Source: JARYGU01 sp033795365
GTDB taxonomy: Bacteria; Pseudomonadota; Alphaproteobacteria; Rhizobiales; Rhizobiaceae
Assembly: GCA_033795365.1 (NCBI GenBank)
Contig: JARYGU010000023.1
Span: 1-64,000 of the forward strand
DNA length: 64,000 bases
Direction: 5' to 3'
The translations under genes were made by a program, and so were the position numbers. Below are positions 8,639 through 17,705 of this stretch, piece after piece (the stretch's first letter is position 1; each line of letters opens with the position of its first letter). Under the pieces are notes generated by a model. It saw only the letters and a program-made list of their open reading frames with translations, was not told the origin of the DNA and made no database searches.

Positions 8639-11059
8639 TTACATTCGTAGCCTCACTCCATCCGCATCGAACGGTGGTCGTTCCAGAACGGTAGCGTCAT
8701 GCGGGCGGCCAAGGATGGCGACGTTTACTCTGTCGCCGGGTTTTGCCATATCAGCTTTGATGTAGCAGAGGGCGAGAGACATACCAACGGTGTAGCCATA
8801 GGCGCCGGACGAGACCTGGCCGATCGGTGTGCCGTCGCTGAGGAAGAGCGGTTCACCGCCAGTCGCGTCCGCGTCCCTGGCGTCGATCGATATTATGGCG
8901 AGCTTCTGTCTCGGGCGCTCACCGGCAATCTTCTGATAAGCCTTCTTGTTCAGGAAGGCGCCTTTTTCGATCTTGATCAGGCGGTCGAGACCGCTTTCCT
9001 GAGGCCAGTATTCCGGCGAATACTCCCGGCTCCAGCTGCCGTAACCCTTTTCTATGCGCAGGGAGGCAAGCGCGCGCGAACCGACAGGACCCGCACCGAG
9101 ATCCTTGCCGGTCTCCAACAAGGCGTCGTAGAGCGCGACCTGCTGGTCGGCATCACAGTAGAGTTCCCAGCCGAGATCGCCCGTGAAGGAGACGCGCAGC
9201 GCGACGACGTCCACGCCGGCAACGCTCATCCTGCGCGACCGCATGAACGGAAAGCTCTCGCTGGAAAGATCCTCGTTCGTCAGGCGCATCAGCAGTTCGC
9301 GCGACTTCGGGCCGGCGATATTGAAGGCGCACAGGCTCTCCGTCATGGATGTAAAGGTGGTCGCTTCGGCGAGGGGAATGGCCTTGAAGAATCGCTGGTG
9401 GTAGCGCTCGGCCATACCGGAGCCGAAAACCATAAAGTCGTCCTCGGCCAGTTTCGTGACGGTGAAATCGCCGGCGACGCCCCCACGCTTGCCGATGAGG
9501 GGCGTCAGGCACGAGCGGCCGACCTGCGTCGGCATGCGGTTGGCGAAGAGCGCATTCAGCCAGTCGGCGGCACCCGGGCCTTTCACCGCATATTTGGCGA
9601 AATTGGAAATGTCGATGATGCCGGCGTTCTCGCGCAACATGCGCGCCTCGCGGCCGACTGGCGCCCACCAGTTCTGGCGGGTGAATCCGATCGATTCTTC
9701 CCGGGGCTCGCCATTGGCGGAGAACCAGAGGGGATGCTCCCAGCCGAAGTTGAGGCCGAAGACGGCGCCGATCGACTTCTGCTTTCCGTAGGCGGGCCGC
9801 GTGCGGACGGGACGTCCGGCCGCGCGCTCCTCGTTGGGGAAGTGGATCTTGAAACGATGGCTGTACTGGTCCTGCACGCGCGCCTTCGTGAAAGCCTTGC
9901 TAACCCAATGGCCGAAGCGGGCCATGTCCCAGCCGAACATGTCCAGCGACGGCTCGCCCTCGATCATCCATTCGGCCGCAAGCTTACCCATGCCGCCCGA
10001 CTGCGAGAAGCCGGGGATGATGCCGTTGCAACAGAAGTAGTTCGTCATTTCCGGCACGGGACCGAAGAGCACCGCGCTGTCTGGCGACCAGATCATCGGC
10101 CCGTTGATCACGCGCTTGATGCCCGCCGTTCCGACGACCGGCACGCGGTCGATGGCGCGCATCATGTTCTCCTCGATGCGCTCGAGGTCATCGGGAAACA
10201 GCTCGTGGCCGAAGCCGGGCGGCGTGCCGTCCTCCGCCCAGAACCGCATATCGCGTTCATAGGCGCCGATCAGCAGGCCGAGCCCTTCCTGCCGGAGGTA
10301 ATATTCGCCGTCCCGGTCGGCGACGGAGGGAAGCCGGCGGTCGAGCCCGGCGATTTCCGGGATCGTCTCGGTCACGAAATACTGGTGTTCCGTCGGTATC
10401 AGCGGAAGCTCGAGCCCGGCCATGGTGGCTACTTCGCGGCCCCACAGCCCGGCGGCATTGACGACCCATTGCGTGCGGATATCGCCCTTCGGCGTGCGCA
10501 CGATCCAGCTGCCGTCCGCCTGCGCCTCGGTGCCCGTGACAGGCGTGAAACGGTGAATTTCGGCACCCCGCTGACGCGCCCCCGCCGCATAGGCCATCGT
10601 CACGCCGGAAGGGTCGACGTTGCCGCCCTCCGGCTCGTACATGATGCAGCGGATGCCGTCGAAGTTGACGAGCGGATGCAGGCGCTCCGCCTCACTGCGA
10701 CCGATCTCGTAGAAGTTCATTTTGTAGCGGCGCGCCTTGGCCTCCTGAAGGCGAAGTTGATGCTCGCGTGCCTCGGTCTGCGCAAGATAGAGGGAGCCCG
10801 GCTGGAAGATGCCGCAGCCTTGCCCTGTCTCCACCTCTAGCTCCTTGTAGAGCGCCATCGTATAGTGCTGAAGCAGGCTGATATTGGTGGAGTCGTGAAG
10901 GCCGTGGATATTGGCCGCCGCATGCCAGGTCGAACCTGACGTCAGCTCGCTGCGCTCCAGAAGCACGACGTCGGACCAGCCGAGCTTGGTGAGATGGTAG
11001 AGAATGGAACAACCGATGAGTCCGCCGCCGATGACGACCGCTTGAGCGTGGGAGCGCAT
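8639..11059 (-). CDS. Dimethylglycine/sarcosine dehydrogenase-like flavoprotein (DAO + GcvT)
   Basis: An 806-residue two-domain enzyme. The N-terminal DAO domain has the dinucleotide motif VIGGGLIGCS (about residues 9-18) and STWHAA near residue 46, where the family's FAD-linking histidine lies. The C-terminal half (from about residue 430) is a GcvT-like folate-binding domain (RENAGIIDISNFAKY, FTGDLGWELYCD, ASLRIEKGYGSW). Relatives oxidatively demethylate N-methyl glycines and pass the one-carbon unit to tetrahydrofolate. It follows the LysR gene on the same strand after 224 bp and faces away from the MttB/betaine-transport operon, consistent with the lower steps of betaine breakdown. The exact substrate (dimethylglycine, sarcosine or N-methylproline) cannot be read from sequence. 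Confidence 0.9.
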   Translation of the reverse strand: MRSHAQAVVIGGGLIGCSILYHLTKLGWSDVVLLERSELTSGSTWHAAANIHGLHDSTNISLLQHYTMALYKELEVETGQGCGIFQPGSLYLAQTEAREHQLRLQEAKARRYKMNFYEIGRSEAERLHPLVNFDGIRCIMYEPEGGNVDPSGVTMAYAAGARQRGAEIHRFTPVTGTEAQADGSWIVRTPKGDIRTQWVVNAAGLWGREVATMAGLELPLIPTEHQYFVTETIPEIAGLDRRLPSVADRDGEYYLRQEGLGLLIGAYERDMRFWAEDGTPPGFGHELFPDDLERIEENMMRAIDRVPVVGTAGIKRVINGPMIWSPDSAVLFGPVPEMTNYFCCNGIIPGFSQSGGMGKLAAEWMIEGEPSLDMFGWDMARFGHWVSKAFTKARVQDQYSHRFKIHFPNEERAAGRPVRTRPAYGKQKSIGAVFGLNFGWEHPLWFSANGEPREESIGFTRQNWWAPVGREARMLRENAGIIDISNFAKYAVKGPGAADWLNALFANRMPTQVGRSCLTPLIGKRGGVAGDFTVTKLAEDDFMVFGSGMAERYHQRFFKAIPLAEATTFTSMTESLCAFNIAGPKSRELLMRLTNEDLSSESFPFMRSRRMSVAGVDVVALRVSFTGDLGWELYCDADQQVALYDALLETGKDLGAGPVGSRALASLRIEKGYGSWSREYSPEYWPQESGLDRLIKIEKGAFLNKKAYQKIAGERPRQKLAIISIDARDADATGGEPLFLSDGTPIGQVSSGAYGYTVGMSLALCYIKADMAKPGDRVNVAILGRPHDATVLERPPFDADGVRLRM

Positions 11060-11283
11060 AGAATTCCAGCCTTGAACTGATGACCTCTGCCGCCGGCGAG
11101 CCTGTGCCGACGGGCCTCAGTTTAGGGATGGGCGGTTTCTTCCAAAAGGCGGCGGGAGCTCGAAATCGACCTCTTTCCGCGCCGGATGAACAAAGAAAAC
11201 GAGGTCATTGATCCCGCAATTTTCATTTGTTGCCGGATCGGGTTCGGCTAGTCTGAAGTCGGCCCTTTGCGGCATCAAGCCAG

Positions 11284-12171
11284 TCAGCCGATCACCTTCT
11301 GGGCCTCGGCGACGATCCAGTCGCGCACCTTGGCGACGGTCGTTCCTTTCGATGCATGCCCCTCGGCGAGGTAGTAATTCCAGGCGCTCTTCGTGCGTGT
11401 GGGGAAGGGCTCGACGAGCAGGCCGCGGTCGACATAAGTGCGCGCGAGGGACTGGGTAGTCACGATGCAGCCGGCGCCGCTTGTCGCCATCTCCAGCGCG
11501 ATGTTGGTGGAGTTGGTGGAAAGTCGCTTGTCGTTTGTTGACGCATCGATGCCGAGCGCATCGGCCATGTCCTGCCAGAATTCCTGCCGTCCGTGCACGG
11601 CGATCCAGTTGGACTTCAGCACATCTTCCGGCGTGCGGATCGCATTCCGGCCGTGCACGAGCTGGGGCGAGCACAGAAGCACGAGCCGGTCGCTCCACAA
11701 TTGCGTGCCGTTTGCCGGCATGTTGTCGAAGCGGCGGATCGAAATGAGGATGTCGGCGATCTGCTCGGTGGAGTCTTCCCAGATCGTACCGTGCAGCAGG
11801 ATCTCCACGTCGGGATGTTTTCGACTGAAGCCGGCGATACATCGTGCAAGCCAGTTTTCGGCAAGGCTGGTGGGGCAGGAGATGACGACGGTCTTGTTGC
11901 GGGCCGATGCAAGCACGGCTTCCGTAGCGAAATCGATCTGGTTCAGCGCCTGGCGCAGCGTGGGCAGGAAGGCTTCGCCCATTTCCGTCAGCTTGAGGCT
12001 GCGCGGGTAGCGGATAAAGAGCTGGCGCCCGAGATACTGTTCGAGCGCGCGCACATGAGTGCTGATTGCGGCCTGCGTGTAGCCCAGTTCGTTGGCCGCG
12101 TTCGTGAAGCTCAGATGCCGTGCCGAGCACTCGAAGGAACGGATGTAGTTCAGCGGCGCGGGTGGCTTCAT
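11284..12171 (-). CDS. LysR-type transcriptional regulator (GcvA-like)
   Basis: 295 residues. N-terminal winged helix-turn-helix (NYIRSFECSARHLSFTNAANELGYTQAAISTHVRALE split over residues 7-42) and a LysR effector domain. The start ATG at 12171 is preceded by an AAGGGG ribosome site. The helix and the linker (LFIRYPRSLKLTEMGE) resemble GcvA-like regulators. It is divergent from the mttB gene and upstream of the demethylase-like flavoprotein on its own strand, so it probably controls one or both through the 229-bp gap at 12172-12400. The inducer is unknown. Confidence 0.92.
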   Translation of the reverse strand: MKPPAPLNYIRSFECSARHLSFTNAANELGYTQAAISTHVRALEQYLGRQLFIRYPRSLKLTEMGEAFLPTLRQALNQIDFATEAVLASARNKTVVISCPTSLAENWLARCIAGFSRKHPDVEILLHGTIWEDSTEQIADILISIRRFDNMPANGTQLWSDRLVLLCSPQLVHGRNAIRTPEDVLKSNWIAVHGRQEFWQDMADALGIDASTNDKRLSTNSTNIALEMATSGAGCIVTTQSLARTYVDRGLLVEPFPTRTKSAWNYYLAEGHASKGTTVAKVRDWIVAEAQKVIG

Positions 12172-12400
12172 GGCAGATTCCCCTTTTTGCGGAAGGCTAA
12201 TCCGGCCGGTCTGCGCTGCGCAAGATGTATGCTTGTCATGGCATCGTTTTTTTTGGTCGTTGCCGCCGAACTTATCGTGTGAAGACCGGGGCGGGATTAG
12301 CCATAGTTTCAATGAGGCGGAACATAAACAAATGCGCGTCCAATGCCGGAATCTTCGTTGTCCCGGGTCGCGGATGCTGACGCATGAAAGGCAGTTCTCG

Positions 12401-13936
12401 ATGAGTGACAGACGCGGCGGCGGACGGCGATCGCGGGCAAGTCGGGGGCGCGGCGGCATTTTGCAGATGCCATGGCAGGAGGTAGTCAACACCTATCCCC
12501 CAACGCAGCTCCTCGACGAGGAGCGCCTTGAGGCGCTTCATCGCAATTCCATGCGCATTCTTTCCGAAATCGGTATTCGTGTCATGAGCGAAAAGGCGAT
12601 GGTGCTGTTCGAGAAGGCGGGCGCCATCGTGGATCACGAGAACCTGACGATCCGCATCGACGAATCCATCGTCGATGCGGCGCTGGCCACTACGCCGTCC
12701 TCCTTCACGCTCACCAGCCGGAATCCGTCTAAGCGCCTGACAATCGGCGGCAATGCCATGGCCTTCGGTCTCGTTGCCGGCCCGCCGAACGTGCACGACC
12801 GGATCAACGGCCGGCGTCCGGGCAATCTGGCCGACTACCAGAACTTCACGCGGCTCGCCCATTATTTCAACGCGATCCATATTCTTGGAAACCAGGTCTG
12901 CGCACCGATCGAACTGCCGGCCAATTCGCGGCATCTCGATACCTACAACGCAAATCTCACGCTCAGCGACCTGTCCTTTCACTGCACAGCCATCGGCCGG
13001 GCGCGCGCCGTTGATGGCATCAACATGATGGCAATCGCGCGCGGCACCGGCGGCGAGGAGATGCGCCAGTCCCCGGGCGTCATCACGATCATCTCTGTCA
13101 ACTCACCGCGGCTTTTCGACGATGCAATGGCAGACGGGCTCATCGCCATGGCCGAGCACGGGCAACCGGTGACCATCACGCCTTTCACGCTCATGGGCGC
13201 GATGACGCCGGTGACACTTGCGGCGGCGCTCTGCCAGCAGAATGCCGAAGCGCTGTTCGGCGTCACGCTTGCGCAACTGGTCAATCCGGGAACGCCCGTC
13301 ATGTACGGCGCATTCACGTCCAATGTGGACATGCGCTCCGGCGCGCCAGCCTTCGGCACGCCGGAGAACGCCAAGGCGAACATCGTAGCGGGCCAACTCG
13401 CGCGGCGCTACAAGCTTCCTTATCGCACCTCGAACGCCAATGCCTCCAACGTCGTCGATCTCCAGGCGGCTTATGAGACGGGCATGGCGACCTGGGGAGC
13501 GGTACTCGGTGGCGCGAACCTCATCTATCACGCGGCCGGATGGCTCGAAGGCGGGCTGACGGCTTCCTACGAAAAACTCGTGCTCGACGTGGAGATCCTG
13601 CAGAACATGATGGGCTTCCTCGAGCCCATGCCCTTCTCCGAGGACGATCTCGGTTTCGAAGCCATCAAATCGGTTCCGGCTGGCGGACATTTTTTCGGTT
13701 CCGAGCACACGATGGCGCGATACGAGACGGCTTTCTATCAGCCGATCCTTTCCAACTGGCAGAACTACGGAAGCTGGCAGGAGGCGGGTGGACGCGACGC
13801 GCTGGAGCGGGCGACCGGTATCTGGCAGCAGGCCTTGCGCGAATACCAGGAGCCGACGCTCGCTCCGGCCATTCGCGAGGAGCTCGACGCCTATATGGTC
13901 AAACGGCGTGCAGAGATCGGGGCGGGCGACCCCTAG
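12401..13936 (+). CDS. Non-pyrrolysine MttB-family (trimethylamine/betaine) methyltransferase
   Basis: A 511-residue member of the MttB superfamily (conserved segments SEIGIRVMSEKAM, MAFGLVAGPPNVHD, GGANLIYHAAGWLEGGL). Archaeal MttB carries pyrrolysine at an in-frame TAG; this gene has no internal amber codon, which places it with the larger non-Pyl group that includes glycine-betaine and proline-betaine corrinoid methyltransferases. The start ATG 12401 follows a short Arg-rich N-terminus (DRRGGGRRSRASRGRGG). It is the first gene of a ten-gene plus-strand row with a ProXWV-type transporter. Known homologues hand the methyl group to a cognate corrinoid protein, but none is encoded in this row. 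Confidence 0.88.
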   Translation: MSDRRGGGRRSRASRGRGGILQMPWQEVVNTYPPTQLLDEERLEALHRNSMRILSEIGIRVMSEKAMVLFEKAGAIVDHENLTIRIDESIVDAALATTPSSFTLTSRNPSKRLTIGGNAMAFGLVAGPPNVHDRINGRRPGNLADYQNFTRLAHYFNAIHILGNQVCAPIELPANSRHLDTYNANLTLSDLSFHCTAIGRARAVDGINMMAIARGTGGEEMRQSPGVITIISVNSPRLFDDAMADGLIAMAEHGQPVTITPFTLMGAMTPVTLAAALCQQNAEALFGVTLAQLVNPGTPVMYGAFTSNVDMRSGAPAFGTPENAKANIVAGQLARRYKLPYRTSNANASNVVDLQAAYETGMATWGAVLGGANLIYHAAGWLEGGLTASYEKLVLDVEILQNMMGFLEPMPFSEDDLGFEAIKSVPAGGHFFGSEHTMARYETAFYQPILSNWQNYGSWQEAGGRDALERATGIWQQALREYQEPTLAPAIREELDAYMVKRRAEIGAGDP

Positions 13937-13947
13937 AGGAGACGAAG

Positions 13948-14940
13948 ATGACGGATACGCACGAAATCCACTTTGCTGTTCTGATGTTTCCGAATTTCCC
14001 GCTAATGGCCTTCAGCTCCATCATCGAACCTCTGCGAGCGGCCAATACACTCTCCGGAAACCGCTGTTATTCATGGATAACCGTGGCAGCCGGCGAGAAG
14101 ATCAAGGCGTCGAACGGCATCGGCATCGAACCAGACTTTCATGTGCGCGGTGCGCCCGAGGTCGATCGGATCGTCGTGTGTTCCGGCGGAGACGCCGAAC
14201 ATCTCGTTGCCGACGAGGAGATGGCGTGGATCCGCAAGAACCTTCGGTGCGGGGCGCAACTTGGCGCCGTCGCGGATGCGGCCTTCTTCCTCGCGCGCAA
14301 GGGGCTGCTCGACGGTCACGCCTGCACGCTCCACTGGACCAGCCAGCCGGCATTCAAGGAGGCTTTTCCGCATCTCGACATGCGCTCGGACCTCTATGTC
14401 ATCGATCGCCGCCGCTTCACCTCGGTCGGCGGCATCGGCAGCCTGGACATGATGCTGGAGATGATCGGCCGAGACTATGGTGCTGAACTCGCGGGTGACG
14501 TTGCCGGCTGGTACATGCACAATCCCTTGCGGCCGGATGCCGACCGGCGGATGCTGACATTGCGCATCCGCAGTGGCATTCGCGACGATCTCGTGCTCGC
14601 CGCTGTGGCGATGATGGAAGATGCCATCGAGGACGTGCTTCGCATGTACGATCTGGCGAACCGCCTGCGTGTTTCGTCCGACAAGCTCGAGCGCTCCTTC
14701 AAAGCCGAGCTCGGCATGTCGCCCAACTCCTATTACCGCAATCTGAGGCTCGGCCGCGCAGCGGACATGTTGACGCACTCCAGTCTTCCGGTGAACGAAG
14801 TCGCTGTCGCCTGCGGATTTGGCAACGCGGCCAACTTCTCTCGCGCCTTCAAGCAGCAGTTCGGCTATGTGCCGCACAGCGTGCGCCGCCGCGTCTCGCG
14901 AGCGGGTGAGGCACCGCGGGTAATCGCGGGACTAAAATAA
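13948..14940 (+). CDS. GlxA-family AraC-type regulator (GbdR/CdhR-like)
   Basis: 330 residues: an N-terminal DJ-1/PfpI-like domain (HFAVLMFPNFPLMAFSSIIEPLRAAN) and a C-terminal pair of AraC helix-turn-helix motifs (LRVSSDKLERSFKAELGMSP and VNEVAVACGFGNAANFSRAF). It starts 12 bp after mttB with an AGGAGA ribosome site. Regulators of this architecture control glycine betaine, carnitine and sarcosine catabolism in Pseudomonas (GbdR, CdhR, SouR), so it is probably the activator of this operon. The ligand is an inference from neighbours. Confidence 0.9.
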   Translation: MTDTHEIHFAVLMFPNFPLMAFSSIIEPLRAANTLSGNRCYSWITVAAGEKIKASNGIGIEPDFHVRGAPEVDRIVVCSGGDAEHLVADEEMAWIRKNLRCGAQLGAVADAAFFLARKGLLDGHACTLHWTSQPAFKEAFPHLDMRSDLYVIDRRRFTSVGGIGSLDMMLEMIGRDYGAELAGDVAGWYMHNPLRPDADRRMLTLRIRSGIRDDLVLAAVAMMEDAIEDVLRMYDLANRLRVSSDKLERSFKAELGMSPNSYYRNLRLGRAADMLTHSSLPVNEVAVACGFGNAANFSRAFKQQFGYVPHSVRRRVSRAGEAPRVIAGLK

Positions 14941-15033
14941 TGAGCAAATGCGGATTTCGGCATAGAACTTGCGGAATTCGCGCAACTGCATGTGCTGACC
15001 ATTCTCCATCCTGCCGGGAAAAAGGAGACCGTC

Positions 15034-16338
15034 ATGAGCATTGTTGTATTTGATCCCGACAGCGTTGAAGACGTGGATTTCAAGGACCGTATGCGCCATC
15101 CGGCGACGGCCGATCCGGCCGGTGGCATGTGGCTTTCAGACACGGAACCGTCGTTCATCAACGCTGATACGCTGCGCAAGGGGCGGCTGAAGAAGCTTCG
15201 CGACTGGATGCGGACAGCCGGTTATGGAGCCGTGGTCCTCTTCGATCCCTACAATCAGCGCTACGCGACGGGATCGCGCAACATGTTCGGGTACTTCCTG
15301 CGCAATTCCACACGCTACTTTTTCATTCCCACGGAAGGCCCGGTCGTTCTTTTCGAGTATCCGCAGAGCTATCACGTCTCGATGATGCTCGACACGGTGG
15401 ACGAAGCGCGTCCTTCCAAGCTTGTCTGGTCGTCGGTATCCGGCAAGGATGACGAGACGGCCGGGCCGTTCGCCGACGAAATCACCGAATTGCTGAAGCA
15501 GCATGGCGGCGGCTCGATGAAGCTCGGCATTGACCGCTGTAGCCACCTCCAGGCTCTCGCCCTCGAAAAACGCGGTTGCAAGGTAAGGGACTGCCAAGGC
15601 GAAATCCTTGCCGTAAGAGCCATCAAGACACCGGAAGAGGTCAAGTGCCTTCAGGTCTCGATGGCCGGCGCCGAAGCGGCGGTTGCTGCCGTTCGTGAAG
15701 CAATCAAGCCGGGCGTCTCGGAAAACGAACTCTTCGCAATCATGTATTACGAGGTCATCCGGCAGGGAGGCGAGTTTATTGAGACCCGCCTTCTGAGTTC
15801 CGGCCAGCGCACCAATCCCTGGTTCAACGAGGCGAGCGGCCGCAAGATTCGGCCTGGAGAATTGGTCGCGCTCGATACGGATACGATCGGATGCTACGGC
15901 TACTATTCCGATTTCTCGCGCACCTTCCGCTGCGGTCCCGGCAAGCCGACGCCCTACCAGAAGTCGCTTTACCGGATGGCTTACGAACAGGTTCAGCACA
16001 ATATCAACATCGTCAAGCCGGGCATGGCCTTCCGTGAGATCGCCGAGAAGGCATGGAAGATACCCGACCGCTTTGTTGATCAGCGGTATACATCGGTCAT
16101 GCACGGTGTCGGTATGCATGGCGAAACACCCTTCATCGCGCATGCTATCGACTATGATACCTATGGTCGCGACGGTCATATCGTACCGGGTATGGTCGTC
16201 TCCGTCGAAAGCTATATTGGCGAGAAGGGCGGCCGCGAGGGCGTGAAACTCGAAGACGAGATGCTCATCACGGAAAGCGGCACGGAGCTGCTGTCGCGCT
16301 TCCCCTATGAGGATGAATTCCTAAGCGGGGAGATTTGA
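15034..16338 (+). CDS. DddP-like M24-family metalloprotein
   Basis: 434 residues with the pita-bread M24 fold (creatinase/aminopeptidase P family). It resembles the DMSP lyase DddP over its whole length (FDPYNQRYAT, ETRLLSSGQRTNPWF, VMHGVGMHGE, EGVKLEDE). The six metal-ligand positions I recall for DddP (D295, D297, D307, H371, E406, E421) map with one constant offset of 14 to D281, D283, D293, H357, E392 and E407. The residue at the position of DddP's proposed base D377 is Gly363. The metal site is therefore intact, but DMSP cleavage is doubtful. ATG 15034 has an AAAGGAG site. The gene overlaps the next one (TGATG) and is clearly in the same operon. Confidence 0.85.
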   Translation: MSIVVFDPDSVEDVDFKDRMRHPATADPAGGMWLSDTEPSFINADTLRKGRLKKLRDWMRTAGYGAVVLFDPYNQRYATGSRNMFGYFLRNSTRYFFIPTEGPVVLFEYPQSYHVSMMLDTVDEARPSKLVWSSVSGKDDETAGPFADEITELLKQHGGGSMKLGIDRCSHLQALALEKRGCKVRDCQGEILAVRAIKTPEEVKCLQVSMAGAEAAVAAVREAIKPGVSENELFAIMYYEVIRQGGEFIETRLLSSGQRTNPWFNEASGRKIRPGELVALDTDTIGCYGYYSDFSRTFRCGPGKPTPYQKSLYRMAYEQVQHNINIVKPGMAFREIAEKAWKIPDRFVDQRYTSVMHGVGMHGETPFIAHAIDYDTYGRDGHIVPGMVVSVESYIGEKGGREGVKLEDEMLITESGTELLSRFPYEDEFLSGEI

Positions 16339-17018
16339 TGAAGAAACCGTTGCGGATCGAGCATGCGAAGGTTGCAAACCTTTTCATCGACCTCCAGGAG
16401 GAGCATCGCCACGACGAGCGTTACCTAGTCGAGGGGTACGACACGGTCCTTGGCAATGCTGCCCGCCTCCAGGAGGCAGCGCGCCGCAACGGCATCCCCG
16501 TCTTCCACTGCGCCTACATCGTCGATCTCGCCGACCATGCCCGCCCGTTCCATCCGATCGGCCCGGACGGGCGCTCCGCATTCAGTGACAAGGACGATCC
16601 GCTGACGGCGATCTGTCCCGAGGTCGCTCCGCGCGCGTCGGAGCGGCTGCTTGTCAAGAACGAAGCTAGCGCCTTCGGCAGGAGCCCGCTGATTGGCGAG
16701 CTGCGTGATGCCGGCGTGGAATGGCTGGTGATTGCCGGTGTCTGGACCGAGGCTTGTGTCGACGCGACGGTCAAGGATGCGATCAACCATGGCCTGCGTG
16801 TCCTGCTCGTCAAGGACGCCTGCGGCAGCGCCAGTTTTGCGATGCATCAGACGGGTATTCTGAATCTTGCAAACCGCCTCTATGGCGGTGCGGTCGTCGA
16901 TACGCAAGCCGCATGCGCTCTGCTGGACGGTGACACAATCGAAGCATGGCAGATCGAAGGATCGGTGCCCCTGCGCTTCACGTTTGAGAATGCCGCCCAA
17001 ATTTACGGGGAACTCTAA
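16338..17018 (+). CDS. Isochorismatase-like cysteine hydrolase
   Basis: 226 residues of the cysteine-hydrolase superfamily. The triad is visible: Asp18 (LFIDLQ), Lys in LLVKNEASAF and Cys in VWTEACVDATV. Such enzymes cleave small amides, N-carbamoyl compounds or isochorismate. The start codon overlaps the stop of the DddP-like gene, so the two are translationally coupled and probably work on successive intermediates. In a quaternary-amine operon an amidohydrolase step on an N-substituted acid is plausible, but the substrate is not evident. Confidence 0.88.
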   Translation: MKKPLRIEHAKVANLFIDLQEEHRHDERYLVEGYDTVLGNAARLQEAARRNGIPVFHCAYIVDLADHARPFHPIGPDGRSAFSDKDDPLTAICPEVAPRASERLLVKNEASAFGRSPLIGELRDAGVEWLVIAGVWTEACVDATVKDAINHGLRVLLVKDACGSASFAMHQTGILNLANRLYGGAVVDTQAACALLDGDTIEAWQIEGSVPLRFTFENAAQIYGEL

Positions 17019-17042
17019 GCAACGAAAGGCAGGCCGCAACGA

Positions 17043-17705
17043 ATGGAGATCGTCCGGTTCATCATCGACAATCTGGATATCATCGGCGCCCGGGCGATCG
17101 AGCACATTTCGATCGTCTTTCTGGCGGTCGGGATTGCGATCGCGACGGCGGTACCGATCGGGATTGCCATCACACAGTCGAAGAGCACGGCCGACACCGT
17201 TCTCTATCTTGCATCGATGATGATCACCGTTCCCTCGATCGCGCTGTTTGGTCTGATGATCCCGCTCCTGTCGCCGGTCGGGCACGGCATCGGCTATGTC
17301 CCGGCCGTCGTGGCCGTTGTTCTCTATTCCCAGCTCCCCATCATCCGAAACACCTACACCGCCATCACCAACGTCGATCCGGCGTTGCGCGAGGCCGCGA
17401 AAGGGATGGGAATGAGCACGTGGCAACGTCTGCGGCAGGTCGAAATCCCGCTCGCCATTCCGGTCATCATGGCCGGCGTGCGCACAGCCGTCGTCATGAA
17501 CATCGGCGTGACGGCGATCGCAGCCTATATCGGAGCGGGCGGTCTCGGCACCTTCATCTCGCGGGGCATCAGCCAATCCGATTCCCGTCAGCTCGTGACT
17601 GGCGCACTTGCAGTCTCACTGCTGGCAATCGCCGCCGACCTTTTTCTGGCGCTCGTGCAGCGCCTTCTGACGTCACGCGGCATCCAGGGGAACGTCACGC
17701 AATGA
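17043..17705 (+). CDS. ABC permease, osmoprotectant/betaine type (ProW/OpuCB-like)
   Basis: 220 residues, about five to six membrane helices and the permease EAA-type loop (ALREAAKGMGMSTWQRLRQVEIPLAIP) that contacts the ATPase. It resembles the small permeases of Opu/Yeh betaine transporters. It ends in an ATGA overlap with the ATPase gene. Together with the next three genes it forms a complete importer with two different permeases. Confidence 0.9.
   Translation: MEIVRFIIDNLDIIGARAIEHISIVFLAVGIAIATAVPIGIAITQSKSTADTVLYLASMMITVPSIALFGLMIPLLSPVGHGIGYVPAVVAVVLYSQLPIIRNTYTAITNVDPALREAAKGMGMSTWQRLRQVEIPLAIPVIMAGVRTAVVMNIGVTAIAAYIGAGGLGTFISRGISQSDSRQLVTGALAVSLLAIAADLFLALVQRLLTSRGIQGNVTQ

Noticed and set aside
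8699..10840. 713-codon plus-strand frame opposite the demethylase-like gene
   Set aside because: It runs entirely antisense to a well-conserved DAO-GcvT enzyme and has no recognisable domain.
12401..13936. Pyrrolysine-type MttB
   Set aside because: There is no in-frame TAG anywhere in the gene, so no pyrrolysine decoding is expected.
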